Part shown: piece by piece, positions 41,366 through 51,179 of the stretch | Numbering within the stretch: position 1 is the stretch's first letter | Layout of the letters: each line of letters starts with the position of its first letter | Assembly (NCBI GenBank): GCA_965644315.1 | Contig: CBFFRQ010000075.1 | Span: 51,898 to 115,897, forward strand | Reading direction: 5' to 3' | Origin: Caecitellus pseudoparvulus | Lineage: Eukaryota > Bigyra: Bicosoecida | Length of the DNA: 64,000 bases | Program-made: the position numbers and the translations under genes | The notes under the pieces: generated by a model | Databases searched by the model: none | What the model saw: the letters and a program-made list of their open reading frames with translations, nothing else | What the model was told of the DNA's origin: nothing

Positions 41366-42706
41366 TCACGGCGCGCCGGCCCCCGCAGGCAGGGCGGGGG
41401 GCGCATCCTGCACCTTGAAGTCCGCCCCTGCCGCAGCCACCAAGGCCTGCTTGAGGGCGCTGCGCATGTGGTCGGGGGCCCAGCAGTACCAGAAGGAGGC
41501 GAAGGGGCTGGTGCGCTCGCCGCGTGTGCCAGTGTGCCCCCGCTTGGGCGGCGCCAGGCCCCGCGGCGTCCAGTACGCGTACCGGCGGGTGGGAATGATG
41601 TACAGCATGCCAGAGGTCTTGGGCTCCGAAGGCGCCAGGTAGTACGCCTTGTCAGCGACGTAGGCGGGCATGAGGGCGGCCCAGGGTTTGTCCGAGCTGC
41701 GCAGGTACTGCAGCAGGCGCTGGGGGTGGTCGCCGGAGTACGGCGGGTTGGTCACCAGCACGTCATGGGCAGGCACGGCGCCCTTCTCCGCCATGGCGTA
41801 GAAGTCCTCGTTGGCGTTGTGCACGTGGGGAAAGCCCACACGCGCCAGGCGTCGGCGCACTGCCCCAGCACAGAAGTATGGATCGTACAGCTGCAGGGCG
41901 GCGGGGTCTGCCACGCCCAGCTGCGCCGCCAGTGCCACTAGCCACGGCTTGACGTGCTGGTATGCCTCTGGCGGCGTCTCGCAGTGGTCCATGGCGTCCA
42001 CGGGGAAGGCGTGTGCCAGGGCGGACGCATCCACACGGGGGGTGCCGCTGCCCTCGGGCACCTCCAGCTGCCCATCAGCCGGCATGACCAGGGTGGGGAT
42101 GCCTGACTGCAGCTCTGCCAGGTGCTCCGCCCGGGCGCCTGGCGCTGTAGTGGGCGTGTACCACTGCACCGCATGTCCACTGGGCAACTCCTCGCCGCCT
42201 GCGCCCAGGCGCCCCACCGCCCAATGCAAGCCGTCCGCAGCCCCGTCAAACAACACCACCTGGCGTGCTTCATCCAACAGCAGCTGGCCGCGGCTGGTCT
42301 GCACGGTGGGCAGGGCGGTGGCTGGCACCTTGAAGGCGACGGTGAAGACGTCTCGAGCTGAGTTGGCCGCCGCCACGGCCGCCGCTGCCGCTGTGGCGGA
42401 CTGCCGGGACTTGCCCTGGGCCAGGGCGCGACGGGCGAGCTTGTTCAGCCACTTGACCGGGATGTCCTCTGGCGCCATGGACAGCGCCGCGTGCAGGCGC
42501 TGCACACGGTCAGCTGCGCTGCCGCCCACCATGAGGCTGCGGCGAGCCAGCTCTGCCGACAGCTGTTCCTTCGACAGGCCTTGGACTTCCTCCAGGGTGG
42601 ACGTCGCACACAAGGTCGTTTCAGTGGAGCGAGGCTTCTTGCCTTGCTTGCCGGGCGCACCTCCCGCGCCAGCGTGGGGCCGCTTCGTTCCTCGACGACG
42701 CGGCAT
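41366..42706 (-). CDS. SAP-domain, NPPY-type SAM-dependent methyltransferase
   Basis: A 446-residue intronless gene. The start is basic (PRRRGTKRPHAG), a likely nuclear signal. A SAP-like helix-turn-helix (LEEVQGLSKEQLSAELARRSLMVGG) suggests binding to chromatin or DNA. The C-terminal half has amino-methyltransferase features: HCETPPEAYQHVKPW, LYDPYFCAGAVRRRL (SAM-binding motif I, with a Phe-Cys-x-Gly turn) and DVLVTNPPYSGDH (catalytic NPPY). NPPY marks enzymes that methylate exocyclic amino groups of adenine or glutamine. The target could be DNA (N6-adenine), RNA or protein; I cannot say which. In-frame starts upstream are not ATG. A close head-to-head arrangement exists with the RRM gene. 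Confidence 0.7.
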   Translation of the reverse strand: MPRRRGTKRPHAGAGGAPGKQGKKPRSTETTLCATSTLEEVQGLSKEQLSAELARRSLMVGGSAADRVQRLHAALSMAPEDIPVKWLNKLARRALAQGKSRQSATAAAAAVAAANSARDVFTVAFKVPATALPTVQTSRGQLLLDEARQVVLFDGAADGLHWAVGRLGAGGEELPSGHAVQWYTPTTAPGARAEHLAELQSGIPTLVMPADGQLEVPEGSGTPRVDASALAHAFPVDAMDHCETPPEAYQHVKPWLVALAAQLGVADPAALQLYDPYFCAGAVRRRLARVGFPHVHNANEDFYAMAEKGAVPAHDVLVTNPPYSGDHPQRLLQYLRSSDKPWAALMPAYVADKAYYLAPSEPKTSGMLYIIPTRRYAYWTPRGLAPPKRGHTGTRGERTSPFASFWYCWAPDHMRSALKQALVAAAGADFKVQDAPPALPAGAGAP

Positions 42707-42883
42707 GCTGGAAACAATTTCCGCTCTCAGCACGCGCAGGCGCTGCGGCGTCTGGCGTGGCAAAACGTAACCTCCCACACACGCGCCATGCGTGAAATTG
42801 GGAAGCTAAAGCGGCGGACTTGGGGTTACTTTCAGTTTTGCACACGGCACGTGAAGTGGCAACGCCTGCACTTTGCGCATTGC

Positions 42884-43891
42884 ATGGCAGCAGCAGATTC
42901 CGCACTGGCAGGCGCAGGCGTTGAGGGGGCCCCGCCTTCGCAGGCAAAGCCTGGGCCGGCACCAAGTGCACCTGCACCCTCCTCAAGTGACACATGTGCC
43001 TACTTTGAGCCTGCGATCGGCCCAGCTGGGGACGCAGCCGCGCTGCGGCGGCTCTTCTCAGCATGGGGTGGCGTGGCTCGTGTGGACCTGCCCCGCTACC
43101 TGCACAGCTCCCAAGTCAAAGGCTACGCCTTCCTGCACTTTGAAAAGGCGGGCGACATGGAAGCTGCGTGCAGAGCCTTCGAGGGGGGCATGCCCAGCAC
43201 GTGCCCCGCCCTGCCCCTGCCGCGGCAGCAGGAGTGGCGGGAGGTGGAGCAGAGCGTGCAAGAGGGCGCCCTGCCCGCCCTGCGCCTCATTCCCCGCGCC
43301 ACCTGGGCGCAATACAAGGCTGTTTGGTCCAGCACCCAGGCGCGAGCGCGAACTGAGGCTGTGGGGCAGCCCCCCATCCACCGCTGCCTCGTGCGCGTCT
43401 TCGGTCTGCCGGCGACAGGGGTGCGGTACGCTGAGCTGCGCCAGCGCCTCGCCGAGCTGGCGCCCGTGGCGTACTTGGACTTCCCCCATGCGGTGGATGC
43501 GCCTGCACGGGCGGTGTACCCCCCCCTAGGCTCCGTGCCAGCGGGGGCTCCCACTGCCTCGGACAGCACCCCCGTGCCGCAGATCCCACCCGGGCAAGCC
43601 ATTGTGCGGTTCAGCAGTGCGTCTGGCGCGGCGTTTGCCCTGCGGGCCAGCCAGGCTGTGCACCTCCTGCTGCATGGGCGGCGCCTGCACCTGTTTCGCA
43701 TCCAGGGGGGGGAGGCGCAGGCGTACGCTCGCACGGTGGCTGGACGACAGGCGGCCTCGTCTGCCCTGCACCACGGCAAGCGTGGCAGGGACAGGGAGTG
43801 CAGCGCCCGCCCCACCACGCCGCCCCCCAGCAAGCGCCCTGCCCGGAAGCGGTCGCGTAGCCCGCAGAGCCAGGGTGGCGACGAGGCGTAA
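42884..43891 (+). CDS. RRM-domain RNA-binding protein, LARP7-like without La motif
   Basis: A 335-residue protein from ATG 42884 (an alternative ATG at 42788 adds 32 residues from less protein-like sequence). An RRM spans residues ~40-115: the octapeptide-like VKGYAFLHFE and the strand VARVDLPRYL resemble LARP7-type RRMs. A second region (residues ~165-280; CLVRVFGLPATGVRYAELRQRL and GQAIVRFSSASGAAFAL) looks like an atypical C-terminal xRRM. No winged-helix La motif is seen in front, so if this is LARP7-related it lacks that domain. The tail is basic with KRPARKRSRSPQS. The probable site is the nucleus, with binding of a small RNA as the inferred role. Confidence 0.65.
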   Translation: MAAADSALAGAGVEGAPPSQAKPGPAPSAPAPSSSDTCAYFEPAIGPAGDAAALRRLFSAWGGVARVDLPRYLHSSQVKGYAFLHFEKAGDMEAACRAFEGGMPSTCPALPLPRQQEWREVEQSVQEGALPALRLIPRATWAQYKAVWSSTQARARTEAVGQPPIHRCLVRVFGLPATGVRYAELRQRLAELAPVAYLDFPHAVDAPARAVYPPLGSVPAGAPTASDSTPVPQIPPGQAIVRFSSASGAAFALRASQAVHLLLHGRRLHLFRIQGGEAQAYARTVAGRQAASSALHHGKRGRDRECSARPTTPPPSKRPARKRSRSPQSQGGDEA

Positions 43892-44133
43892 GGCAGTCTC
43901 AGCCGCCGCACGTGCAGCAGGAGCGAGGGGCGGACAATTCACACGCAAGCGGGTGCAGCTCGATGGAGAGCCCCCCTGCTGTGCAGCAGGCACCGTCAGT
44001 GCTGCGTGTGCCTCGTGGGGTTGGCAGCCCACCCCTCTCTCTGTTGAAGCGGGGGGCTTGCCGCACACCACCTTCCCCAGCTGCGTGTGTGTCGGGCGAC
44101 GCCGCGACTTGCGCGAGCACGTGAGCCTGCAGC

Positions 44134-46060
44134 ATGTCAGGCAAGGCAAAGAATGGCACTCGAGCTCCACGGCGTAAATACGCCGAAGCCTGCCTCCCAG
44201 TGCGTGAGCAGCCTGCCGGTGACTGCGCCTGGCGTCAGGGTCTGGAATGAGCCCAGCGCCCACCCCGTAAAAGGCGAGGCACAGGCGAGCAAGCTCTCCC
44301 CACGCCCCTCCCCTGTGCAGTGTGCGAAGGTGAAGAAACGATGCATTGGTGGAGTGCCTTGCCAGCGCTGCGAGCGCTTGGGCATTGAGTGTGTCTTGCG
44401 CAAGCCCAAGAAACGCCAGCGAGATCAAGGCCCTGACGAGGCAGCCTCGTCGAGCATCACGCAGCAGGCGGGCGCCACGGCACCTGCTGCGGAGGAGCAC
44501 GTGAGCAAGGCCGCCAGAACTGCTGCGCACCAGGCCGCCCCAGGAGCCTTCGCGAACCAGCTGCAGAGGCATCACCCGGCAATCGGGCCGGAGCAGGGTG
44601 TGACTGAAGTGGCAGGTGCAGTGCAGGTGACGAGCCCCCAGGACCCCCAAAGTGCGCGACGCTCTGCGCCTGTGCCGAGGCAGCCCGCCACACGGCTCAC
44701 CGCACACATGCCATTCCTGTGCAGGCAAGCAGGCAGCTGCAACACACCCCTTTGCGCCCCTTGTGCGAGATGTGCACGACAAGGTGAGGAGTGCCTGCGA
44801 CTGTCACGTTGCTCTCGTCAGCCCGTCACTGCCCCTGCACGCGCTCCGCAGCCTGAGACCCTGGCAGGGCTGGAAGGTGAGGACGGGGAGGAGGTGATGG
44901 CGCTGCAGTCTGCGCTGGCTGCTAGCCCTGCCGCGCAGCAGTTGGCGGCCTTCGAACCCATGTACGGTTTCCCCACGGCCACCTTCGCGAACCTTGCGCT
45001 GGAGGCGTTCCTGCGGTGGACGCCGGGGGACAAAGCCACCATCGGCATGCCTGCGTCGGGCGCCGTCATGTGGGCCATGCCGGGCGTGGCACTGCAGCAG
45101 GCGTTGCTGATGCGGGGCATGGTGGAGGCGGGGCTGCCTCGCCTGCGGTGGGAGAGCACGGTGCTGCGCACGGTGTACGAGCACGCAGACAGCTTCGTGA
45201 ACCCGCTGAAGTCTGAATTCGAAGCTGTGAACGTGACATACGACGCGCACATGCGGGTGTGGCCCTTCCGCGGCGGGCGCACGCTGCACATGTCCGTGCT
45301 GGACTCCTCCTTCTGCGGCACCCTGACGCAGCAGCAGAAGGAGCGCGCCATGGTGTTCACACGGGAGCTGTCCAACGCCTTTGAGGCTTGCTGCGACGAG
45401 GTGCTGCAGACTGGCCCTGGCGCCAGTGCCGGCGCCGCACCCCGAGGCGCCTTCGCCACCGAGGTGGCTCGTACAGCTTCCTCCATGTCCACGTACGACG
45501 ACGCGTCTGCCGGCGGCACTGGCGCAGAGAGCAGCAGCGCAGGCAGCAGCGCGACGCAGCCGGCTGCCATCAGCTTCGAGGGGCGCTCCTGCGCCGGGGA
45601 AGGTGGCCGCGTCATCAGCGTGCGGTTCCCGCGCCCCAGCCGAGACATGATGTTCCTCGTGCACATGGCGTTCCTGTGGAACTGGGTGCTGTCTGGCACG
45701 CCCTGCTCGGTGGCAGCCACCCTGCGTGCAGCCAAGGTGGCAGTGGCGGAGCCAGGGGACGCCACCCCCCCTCTGCCCCTGCCCACCCTGCAGTGTCCCA
45801 TGCCCTCCCAGGTGGCCCACCAGTACAGCCACATCCTGCACGGCATGCAAGTGCTGCGGGCGGTGCAGGAGGGGCGCAGCCACGACGCCAGGGCGGCCTT
45901 CCCCCACTTCGCAGCGGCTGGCATCCACGCACGCCTGGATGCCTCGGGCGTCGTGCGGGTGAGCGTGGACCCCACCGGCACGGTGGGCCTGCGCACCTTG
46001 ACGCCCGCCGCCAATGCCGCGCGCAGCATGGCATCTCTGTACGAGTCCATTTTCACGTAG
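44134..46060 (+). CDS. Zn2Cys6 (fungal-type binuclear zinc cluster) transcription factor
   Basis: The first exon (44134-44199) ends ...EACLP and the second begins at 44321 with CAKVKKRC; splicing out 121 nt builds the complete six-cysteine cluster C-x2-C-x6-C-x5-C-x2-C-x6-C, followed by the basic RKPKKRQRD. This is the DNA-binding domain of Gal4-type regulators. Without further splicing the protein has 601 residues. Two more introns (44616-44724 and 44784-44851) fit in phase and would replace a Cys/Arg/Pro-rich stretch, giving 542 residues; I favour this but cannot prove it. The C-terminal ~400 residues look folded (FEPMYGFPTATFANLALEAF; DAHMRVWPFRGG) but I do not recognise a domain. Confidence 0.8.
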
Positions 46061-46100
46061 TTCCCGAGGCCAGCCGTGCACAACCTGTGCCTTCCGCAGG

Positions 46101-48593
46101 CTACTCCGTCACGCCCAGGCTGCGCGTGAAGGTGACGCCTTTGCCCGTGGCCGGCCCGAACAGAGCCAGGCCTTCGCCCCGCATGCGAGGCGCCTCGTCG
46201 CTGAGGTACGTCTGGAAGGCACCTTCGTCCTTGAATCCATACATGCTTGTGATGGCGCCGCCAGGGCCATCCATCTGCTGCTGCACGACGCACGCCCACA
46301 GCGCGCCGGCAGCCACCATGTCCGCCGCGTGGCCGCCACGTAGCCACTGCAGGAACTCCTCCACTACGGCGTCGTCAGGCAGGTGGGCTGTGACGCTGTA
46401 CAGCACAGGCGCTGGGTCGACGGGGCCCACTCTGAGGCACTGCCGGCCCATGGCCCGCGTGAAGGTGACGCCCTTCCCAGTGTCCGGCCCAAAGCGCGCC
46501 AGCCCATCAGCCCGCAAGGGTTTGGCCGGGCCAGCCTCATACTCGTTGAACGCACGCTTGGAAGGGAAGCAGTACAGAGACATTGTGGCGGGGGAGGTGA
46601 TGGAGCTGTGGTCGGGGTGCAGGCGCGTCACCTGCCCCCACTGTGCTCCGCCACTCACCACCTCCGTCACGTGCCCGTCGCTGAGCCAGGCAGTGTACTC
46701 TGCCTGAGTCGCCGCATCGGGCAGGCTGGCTGTGACCCAGTACCACCAGGGCTCCTCACAAGGCCCACGTGTCAGCGCCGCGCGCAGACTGGGCTGCGCC
46801 GCGAGCGCGTCATCTGCCCCAGCACTCGTGCAGCCCGAGGAAGCCATGAGGATGGCCCGAGGCACGACTCGCTCACGGGTGCTGGCTACCTTGATGTGTG
46901 TGGAGATGGGCGCGTGGGCGATATCATCAGGCACCGCGCTGGCGCCTGGCAGCGCGTGGATGCTGGCTAGCAGGGCGGCCTGTGCCGTGGCCTCGTCGGC
47001 GCCGGCGAACTGGCTCACGATGCGGGCGCAGCGCTGGAACAACTTGTCGTTCAGGACGCCCACATTCACCATGGTGTTGTGCAGGACCTTGCCACTGCCC
47101 ACTTGGGCGATGGTACTGGTGGCGTTCAGCGCCCACTTCAGTGCGTGTGTCGCCCACGTCACGCGGGCGGAGCCGATGCCCCACACTGGCAAGGCAACGC
47201 ACACAAGCAGGTCTGGATGCGTGACGGCCTCTTGCAGCAGCCCCTGCACCATTTTCAGGTTGGTTGCACCTGCATCTGACGGGTGCAGCAGCAGGGCCGC
47301 CACTGTGGCGCCGTGCTGGGCCGCGTGCTGTGCTGTGGGCAGGATGTGCTCTTGCAGTCCCCGCACCCAGGCATCACCCTCCCCGCCTTCACCCCAAAGC
47401 ACAGGCAGCAGGACCGTGGCACCTGTCCACGTATCGTGAGGCAGCGCACTGGCGTCAGGCATGTCCACGCAGCAGTACTTGCTGGCGGCGCGCATGGCGT
47501 CTGCTGAGCAGTGCAGGGGCACTCCACCCCAGCCCCCGGCACGGAAGCCCCGCACCTCGTCGAAGGGGCTGCCGTACGTGTCCGGCATCTCGCTGGCATC
47601 CATCATGCCCATGACGCCGGACAGGGCGCCGCCCAAGTAAACCAGGCGCCCGCCACGGGACAGGGACGCCGTGGCGCTGTGCACCACTGGACACAGCTGT
47701 GCCGCCCCAGCGTACACAGCGGCATGGGTCTGCTGTGCGGCGGCGAGGGCGCCTTGCACTTCGGACAGCCCAGGCGGGAGCTCCGCGCAGCCCCGGACCA
47801 CCAAGTGCATGAGGGTGTCCAGGATGAGCAGTGTGGCGCTGCCGCCCTTCATGCGGGTGCTGCCAGTGATGGGCTCGGGCCCGATGACTGGGTTGATCAG
47901 GAAGCCTTCGGCTGGGTCACAGGTCGCCAGGCGCTGCACGACATCCCGCACGGTGTGCTCCCAGCCCTCCACGGGGGCATCCCGCGCCGCAGAGGCAGGG
48001 TTGAAGCCCACCATAACGGCATGCCCCCCTGCCTGCTGCAGGGCCCAGTGCACTTGCCCCGCCACATACGGCGCCGACAAGCCGCAGGAGATGCCTACCA
48101 GCATCCAGCCGGGGCTGGACGCCACAGCCTCGGCCAGCGCCCCAGCACCTGCCACAGCATCATCCTCCGGCAGCTCGTCGGACAGGATGAGGGCGGGGTC
48201 CCCCCCAGACACCAAGTAGTCACACACAGGCGGGTACCCAGCCCCCTCCAGTGCGGCATTCCACTGCCACGCCGCCAGGTGAGCGAGGCGGCCAGACGTG
48301 CCGCAGCCAGTGAAAACAATGCGGGCACTGCTGCCATGCGTCTTGATCAGCTCCACAGCTCGCGCTGCTGTGTCCACGAGCCGCTGTTGCAGGGCAGCGT
48401 CGCCCAAGCCCACGTGCCCGCGCCAGCCGCCAAAGATCTCATGCTCCGCACTGCGCAGCATGCGCAGGGCGGTGGCGGGCGCCGCCAAGTCAATGCTGGA
48501 CGTGTGTTCATTGGCTGTCTCAGTCACAGGCAGATCTAAAGCAAGGGACGGGTCCTCTGCTGCAGGCGGGGAGGCGCTCGCGGCCTCAGCCAT
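46101..48593 (-). CDS. Glucokinase-regulator-like double-SIS protein fused to two DUF4286-like domains
   Basis: An 830-residue intronless gene. Residues ~1-600 match the GCKR/MurQ superfamily: TGCGTSGRLAHLAA in the first SIS domain, GISCGLSAPYVAGQ, VGFNPASAARDAPVE, PITGSTRMKGGSATLL, a second SIS domain, and the GCKR-type C-terminal lid with DDIAHAPISTHI. This full match separates it from bacterial MurQ, which has a single SIS domain. GCKR inhibits glucokinase in response to sugar phosphates (family knowledge). Two repeats follow (residues ~615-715 and ~728-825), each with V-T-A-x-L-P-D-A, a G-H-x-x-x-x-V-x-x-G-A turn, and an end like GLARFGPDTGKGVTFTR, resembling DUF4286. The substrate and target are unknown. 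Confidence 0.85.
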   Translation of the reverse strand: MAEAASASPPAAEDPSLALDLPVTETANEHTSSIDLAAPATALRMLRSAEHEIFGGWRGHVGLGDAALQQRLVDTAARAVELIKTHGSSARIVFTGCGTSGRLAHLAAWQWNAALEGAGYPPVCDYLVSGGDPALILSDELPEDDAVAGAGALAEAVASSPGWMLVGISCGLSAPYVAGQVHWALQQAGGHAVMVGFNPASAARDAPVEGWEHTVRDVVQRLATCDPAEGFLINPVIGPEPITGSTRMKGGSATLLILDTLMHLVVRGCAELPPGLSEVQGALAAAQQTHAAVYAGAAQLCPVVHSATASLSRGGRLVYLGGALSGVMGMMDASEMPDTYGSPFDEVRGFRAGGWGGVPLHCSADAMRAASKYCCVDMPDASALPHDTWTGATVLLPVLWGEGGEGDAWVRGLQEHILPTAQHAAQHGATVAALLLHPSDAGATNLKMVQGLLQEAVTHPDLLVCVALPVWGIGSARVTWATHALKWALNATSTIAQVGSGKVLHNTMVNVGVLNDKLFQRCARIVSQFAGADEATAQAALLASIHALPGASAVPDDIAHAPISTHIKVASTRERVVPRAILMASSGCTSAGADDALAAQPSLRAALTRGPCEEPWWYWVTASLPDAATQAEYTAWLSDGHVTEVVSGGAQWGQVTRLHPDHSSITSPATMSLYCFPSKRAFNEYEAGPAKPLRADGLARFGPDTGKGVTFTRAMGRQCLRVGPVDPAPVLYSVTAHLPDDAVVEEFLQWLRGGHAADMVAAGALWACVVQQQMDGPGGAITSMYGFKDEGAFQTYLSDEAPRMRGEGLALFGPATGKGVTFTRSLGVTE

Positions 48594-49005
48594 GGCTGGC
48601 GTGGTGAAGCTTGCTGCCCGTCGTGCTCCTGCGGCTGGTGGCGCCGATAACGGAGGTGTATCACTGGAAGAAAAAGCTGCGTGTTGCACTTGCCGTGGAG
48701 GTGTTTCTGGGAGCGTCAATTGTGACAATCTGACCAAGTTTGTGGGTCGCTGGCCAAGAAACTGCGCTCAAGGTTTATCTCGCCTGTCCTACAGTGAGAT
48801 TGGGGCATGTATGAGTCGCAGCTCTGGTTGGGGCTGAGCCTTTCAGCGCCATTCTACACCACCTTCCAAACGACACACTGCACTTGCACCCCCCTGGTGC
48901 ACTTGACACACCTACGTGCCCTTTGCATGCAGCAGGTTCGCCTCCTGCGCTGAACGCTTGGGAGTCCCAATTTCCGCACACGCGACAGGCACCGCAAGTC
49001 ACGGC
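48594..49005. promoter_or_regulatory. Divergent promoter region with probable 5'-UTR intron
   Basis: This 412-nt spacer lies between the GCKR-like and hydrolase starts. CAATTTCCGC at 48968-48977 followed by a CGACAG acceptor 29 nt before the hydrolase ATG resembles intron ends seen elsewhere in this window. No gene is seen. Confidence 0.4.
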
Positions 49006-50261
49006 ATGTCGCAGGGGGAAGGCCCACTGGTGCTGCAGGCCTCGGTGTCTGTCTTGCCATGGCAAGGGCTCGGCTACGCCGCTGGATGCCTGTGCATCGA
49101 GGCTGGCCTGCCCCTGGCAGCGGCGTACCTCCTGCATGCCGTGTGCACGCAGACTCTCAGCGTGCCGGCCTTGCGCGGGGCTGTGCTGGGCGCAGCTGGG
49201 CTGGCGTGCCGGTATGGCTTCTCAGTGCTTGCTGGTGCTGCGGTGTTGCCCGCCAGCCGCCTGACTCGGCAGGCACTGGAGGCGGTGGCGCAGTACGCGC
49301 CTGCGCTCGCCGCAAGTCATGGCCTGGGCGGCCCGCTCACCGCCATGGCAGCAAGGGATGCTGCCGCTGAGCGTGCGAGGGAGCAGCTGCTGCATGCTTG
49401 CTCGGGGCGGGAGCTGGTGGTTGTGCGGGACTCTGGGGCGAGGCTGTCGGGCGCGCTGTGCCTGCCCCGCACCACAGCTCCCGTGGGCCTGGTGGTGCTG
49501 CTGGGCGGCAACGGGCAGCTGGCGGAGATGACGCCACCCGCGGTGGTCAAGGGCTACACCGCGTCAGGCCTGGCAGTGGCCGTGCTGAACTACCGAGGTG
49601 TGGGCCGGAGCACGGGGCTGGCCACTCGGCGCGCCCTCGTCCTGGACACCGCCTGTGCGACTGCCCGCCTGGCACGGCACCTGGCCCTCCCCCTGACCAG
49701 TGTGGCTCTGGTGGGGCACAGCATTGGCGGTGGCGTCGCTGCCGAGGCGGCGCTGGCCTTGCCCGGAGTCTCCCTTGCCCTGGACCGCACCTTTGCCCGG
49801 CTGGGGGACGCGGCAGTGCTGCTGACTGTGCCGTGGGCGTGCCGCGGCGCCGCCATCAACGCCTGGTGGGGGAAGGCCCTGCGGGCGCTGGTGAGTGGCG
49901 TCGTGTCGTGGGGTGCGGACTGGGGCCTGGACCCCTTCTTCGCAGTGCAGTGGCTGCGCAGCGGGGCGGCCCCACGCAAAGTGGCCATGGCAAACGTGGC
50001 AACAGACAGGTGAGGCGCGCCCCGCACAAGCACGAGTTGCTCTGCTCACACACCGCTCGCCGTGCCCCGTGCAGAGTCATCCAACTGCCGGCGCAGTTGG
50101 GCGTGCAGCTGCAGCACCACGCGCCAGGCACGCTGGCGCGCATGCAGCAGGAGGGCGGCGTCCTGGACATGGCACCGCTCGGCATGGACGCTCACAACAG
50201 GCCGCTAAACACAAAGGAAGCGACGGTGTGGAAGGCGTGGCTGCTGCAAGCGTGTGGGTGA
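49006..50261 (+). CDS. Alpha/beta hydrolase, membrane-associated
   Basis: Two exons (49006-50009, 50075-50261) give 396 residues; the 65-nt intron near the 3' end joins TDR to VIQLP. The N-terminal ~100 residues contain hydrophobic stretches (GLPLAAAYLLHAV; SVLAGAAVLPAS) that may anchor it. The hydrolase fold starts near GLVVLLGGNGQ and shows AVLNYRGVGRSTG and the nucleophile elbow GHSIGGG (Ser). An acid and a His are expected in the last ~120 residues, but I could not pick them out with confidence. Serine esterase, lipase or thioesterase are all possible. Confidence 0.75.
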
Positions 50262-50330
50262 GCGTGTGCCTGACAGCGTGCATTGCGAAACGCTTCCGCG
50301 ACGCTGCCCACTGGGCGGCCCAGAGCGAAT

Positions 50331-51018
50331 TTACTGCTCAGACACCCACTTCAGCAGGAACTTGAGCTCCTCAGAGTCCTTGCCGAAGTCAGCCACGGCG
50401 GCGCAAGAGCACTTGACTGCCTTCTTGGCGGTGCCATCAGCCTTGACCTTGGTCAGGCCAACCCACTGGCCGAGGTCGACAGCGGCGGGCACCTCCATGA
50501 GGGGGATGTTGTTCTGGTTGCACATGGCCTGCAACAATGCAAGGGGCGGGGGGCAGTGCACGCCTGTGGCTGCAGGGTTCGCGGCGTGGGCTGCGGCGGC
50601 GGAAACGCCGGGCTCACCTTCACCAGCTGCACGTAGCTGGCCTCATCGCAGTCAGCGGCGAGGCAGCAGAGACGGGCAGTCTTGCGGTCCAGGGCACGCA
50701 CAGACCTGTGTGGTGTGCACAGGGGCCACGTGCGCGCCAGTACACGGCGTGGGCGGGCAGTGGCAGGACGTACTCGCGCAGGCCACGCTTGACGCTGCCG
50801 CGCACGAGGGCGTCGTTCAGCACGCTCTGCAGGGCCTCCATGGGCTCCAGCTCCTTGGCAGGCGCAGCAGGGGCGCTGACAGTTGTGGGAGCGGCGTCCA
50901 CGGGGGCGACGGGGGCGCCAGTGGGGGGTGCTCTGTGCAGCAAGAACATGGCGTTGTGCGGACACGAAACGCGAGGGCGGCGGCGGGCAGGCACGACGCA
51001 CGCTTCCTCCGCTGCCAT
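50331..51018 (-). CDS. RPS12: 40S ribosomal protein eS12
   Basis: Four exons (51018-51002, 50932-50774, 50705-50618, 50528-50331) give 153 residues. It is a cytosolic small-subunit ribosomal protein. Hallmarks: ALQSVLNDALV, RGLRE joined to SVRALDRKTARLCCLAADCDEASYV-type sequence, DLGQWVGLTKVKADG and CSCAAVADFGKDSEEL. The first exon is only 17 nt. The second intron uses GTACGT; it was chosen because other GT sites either break the frame or give a 38-nt intron. The N-terminus is about 15-20 residues longer and Ala/Pro-rich compared with animal S12. The stop is 69 nt from the hydrolase stop on the opposite strand. Confidence 0.93.
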
Positions 51019-51179
51019 GTTGACGTTGGGCAGTTGTCCTCAGAAGAGCTGTTCAGGCTAGCCTGGTGGCTGATGTATGCTTGTCTTGCGGGGTGGGGCT
51101 GACGGGCATTCAAGAGTGGCGGAAGCGTGTAAGTGAGCGGGGTGGCGGTGGTGTGCATTGGCGGCGCGGTGCTGGCCTC

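Noticed and set aside
46101-48593. MurNAc-6-phosphate etherase (MurQ)
   Set aside because: The shared SIS motif fits, but the second SIS domain and the C-terminal lid match the glucokinase regulator branch rather than the bacterial enzyme.
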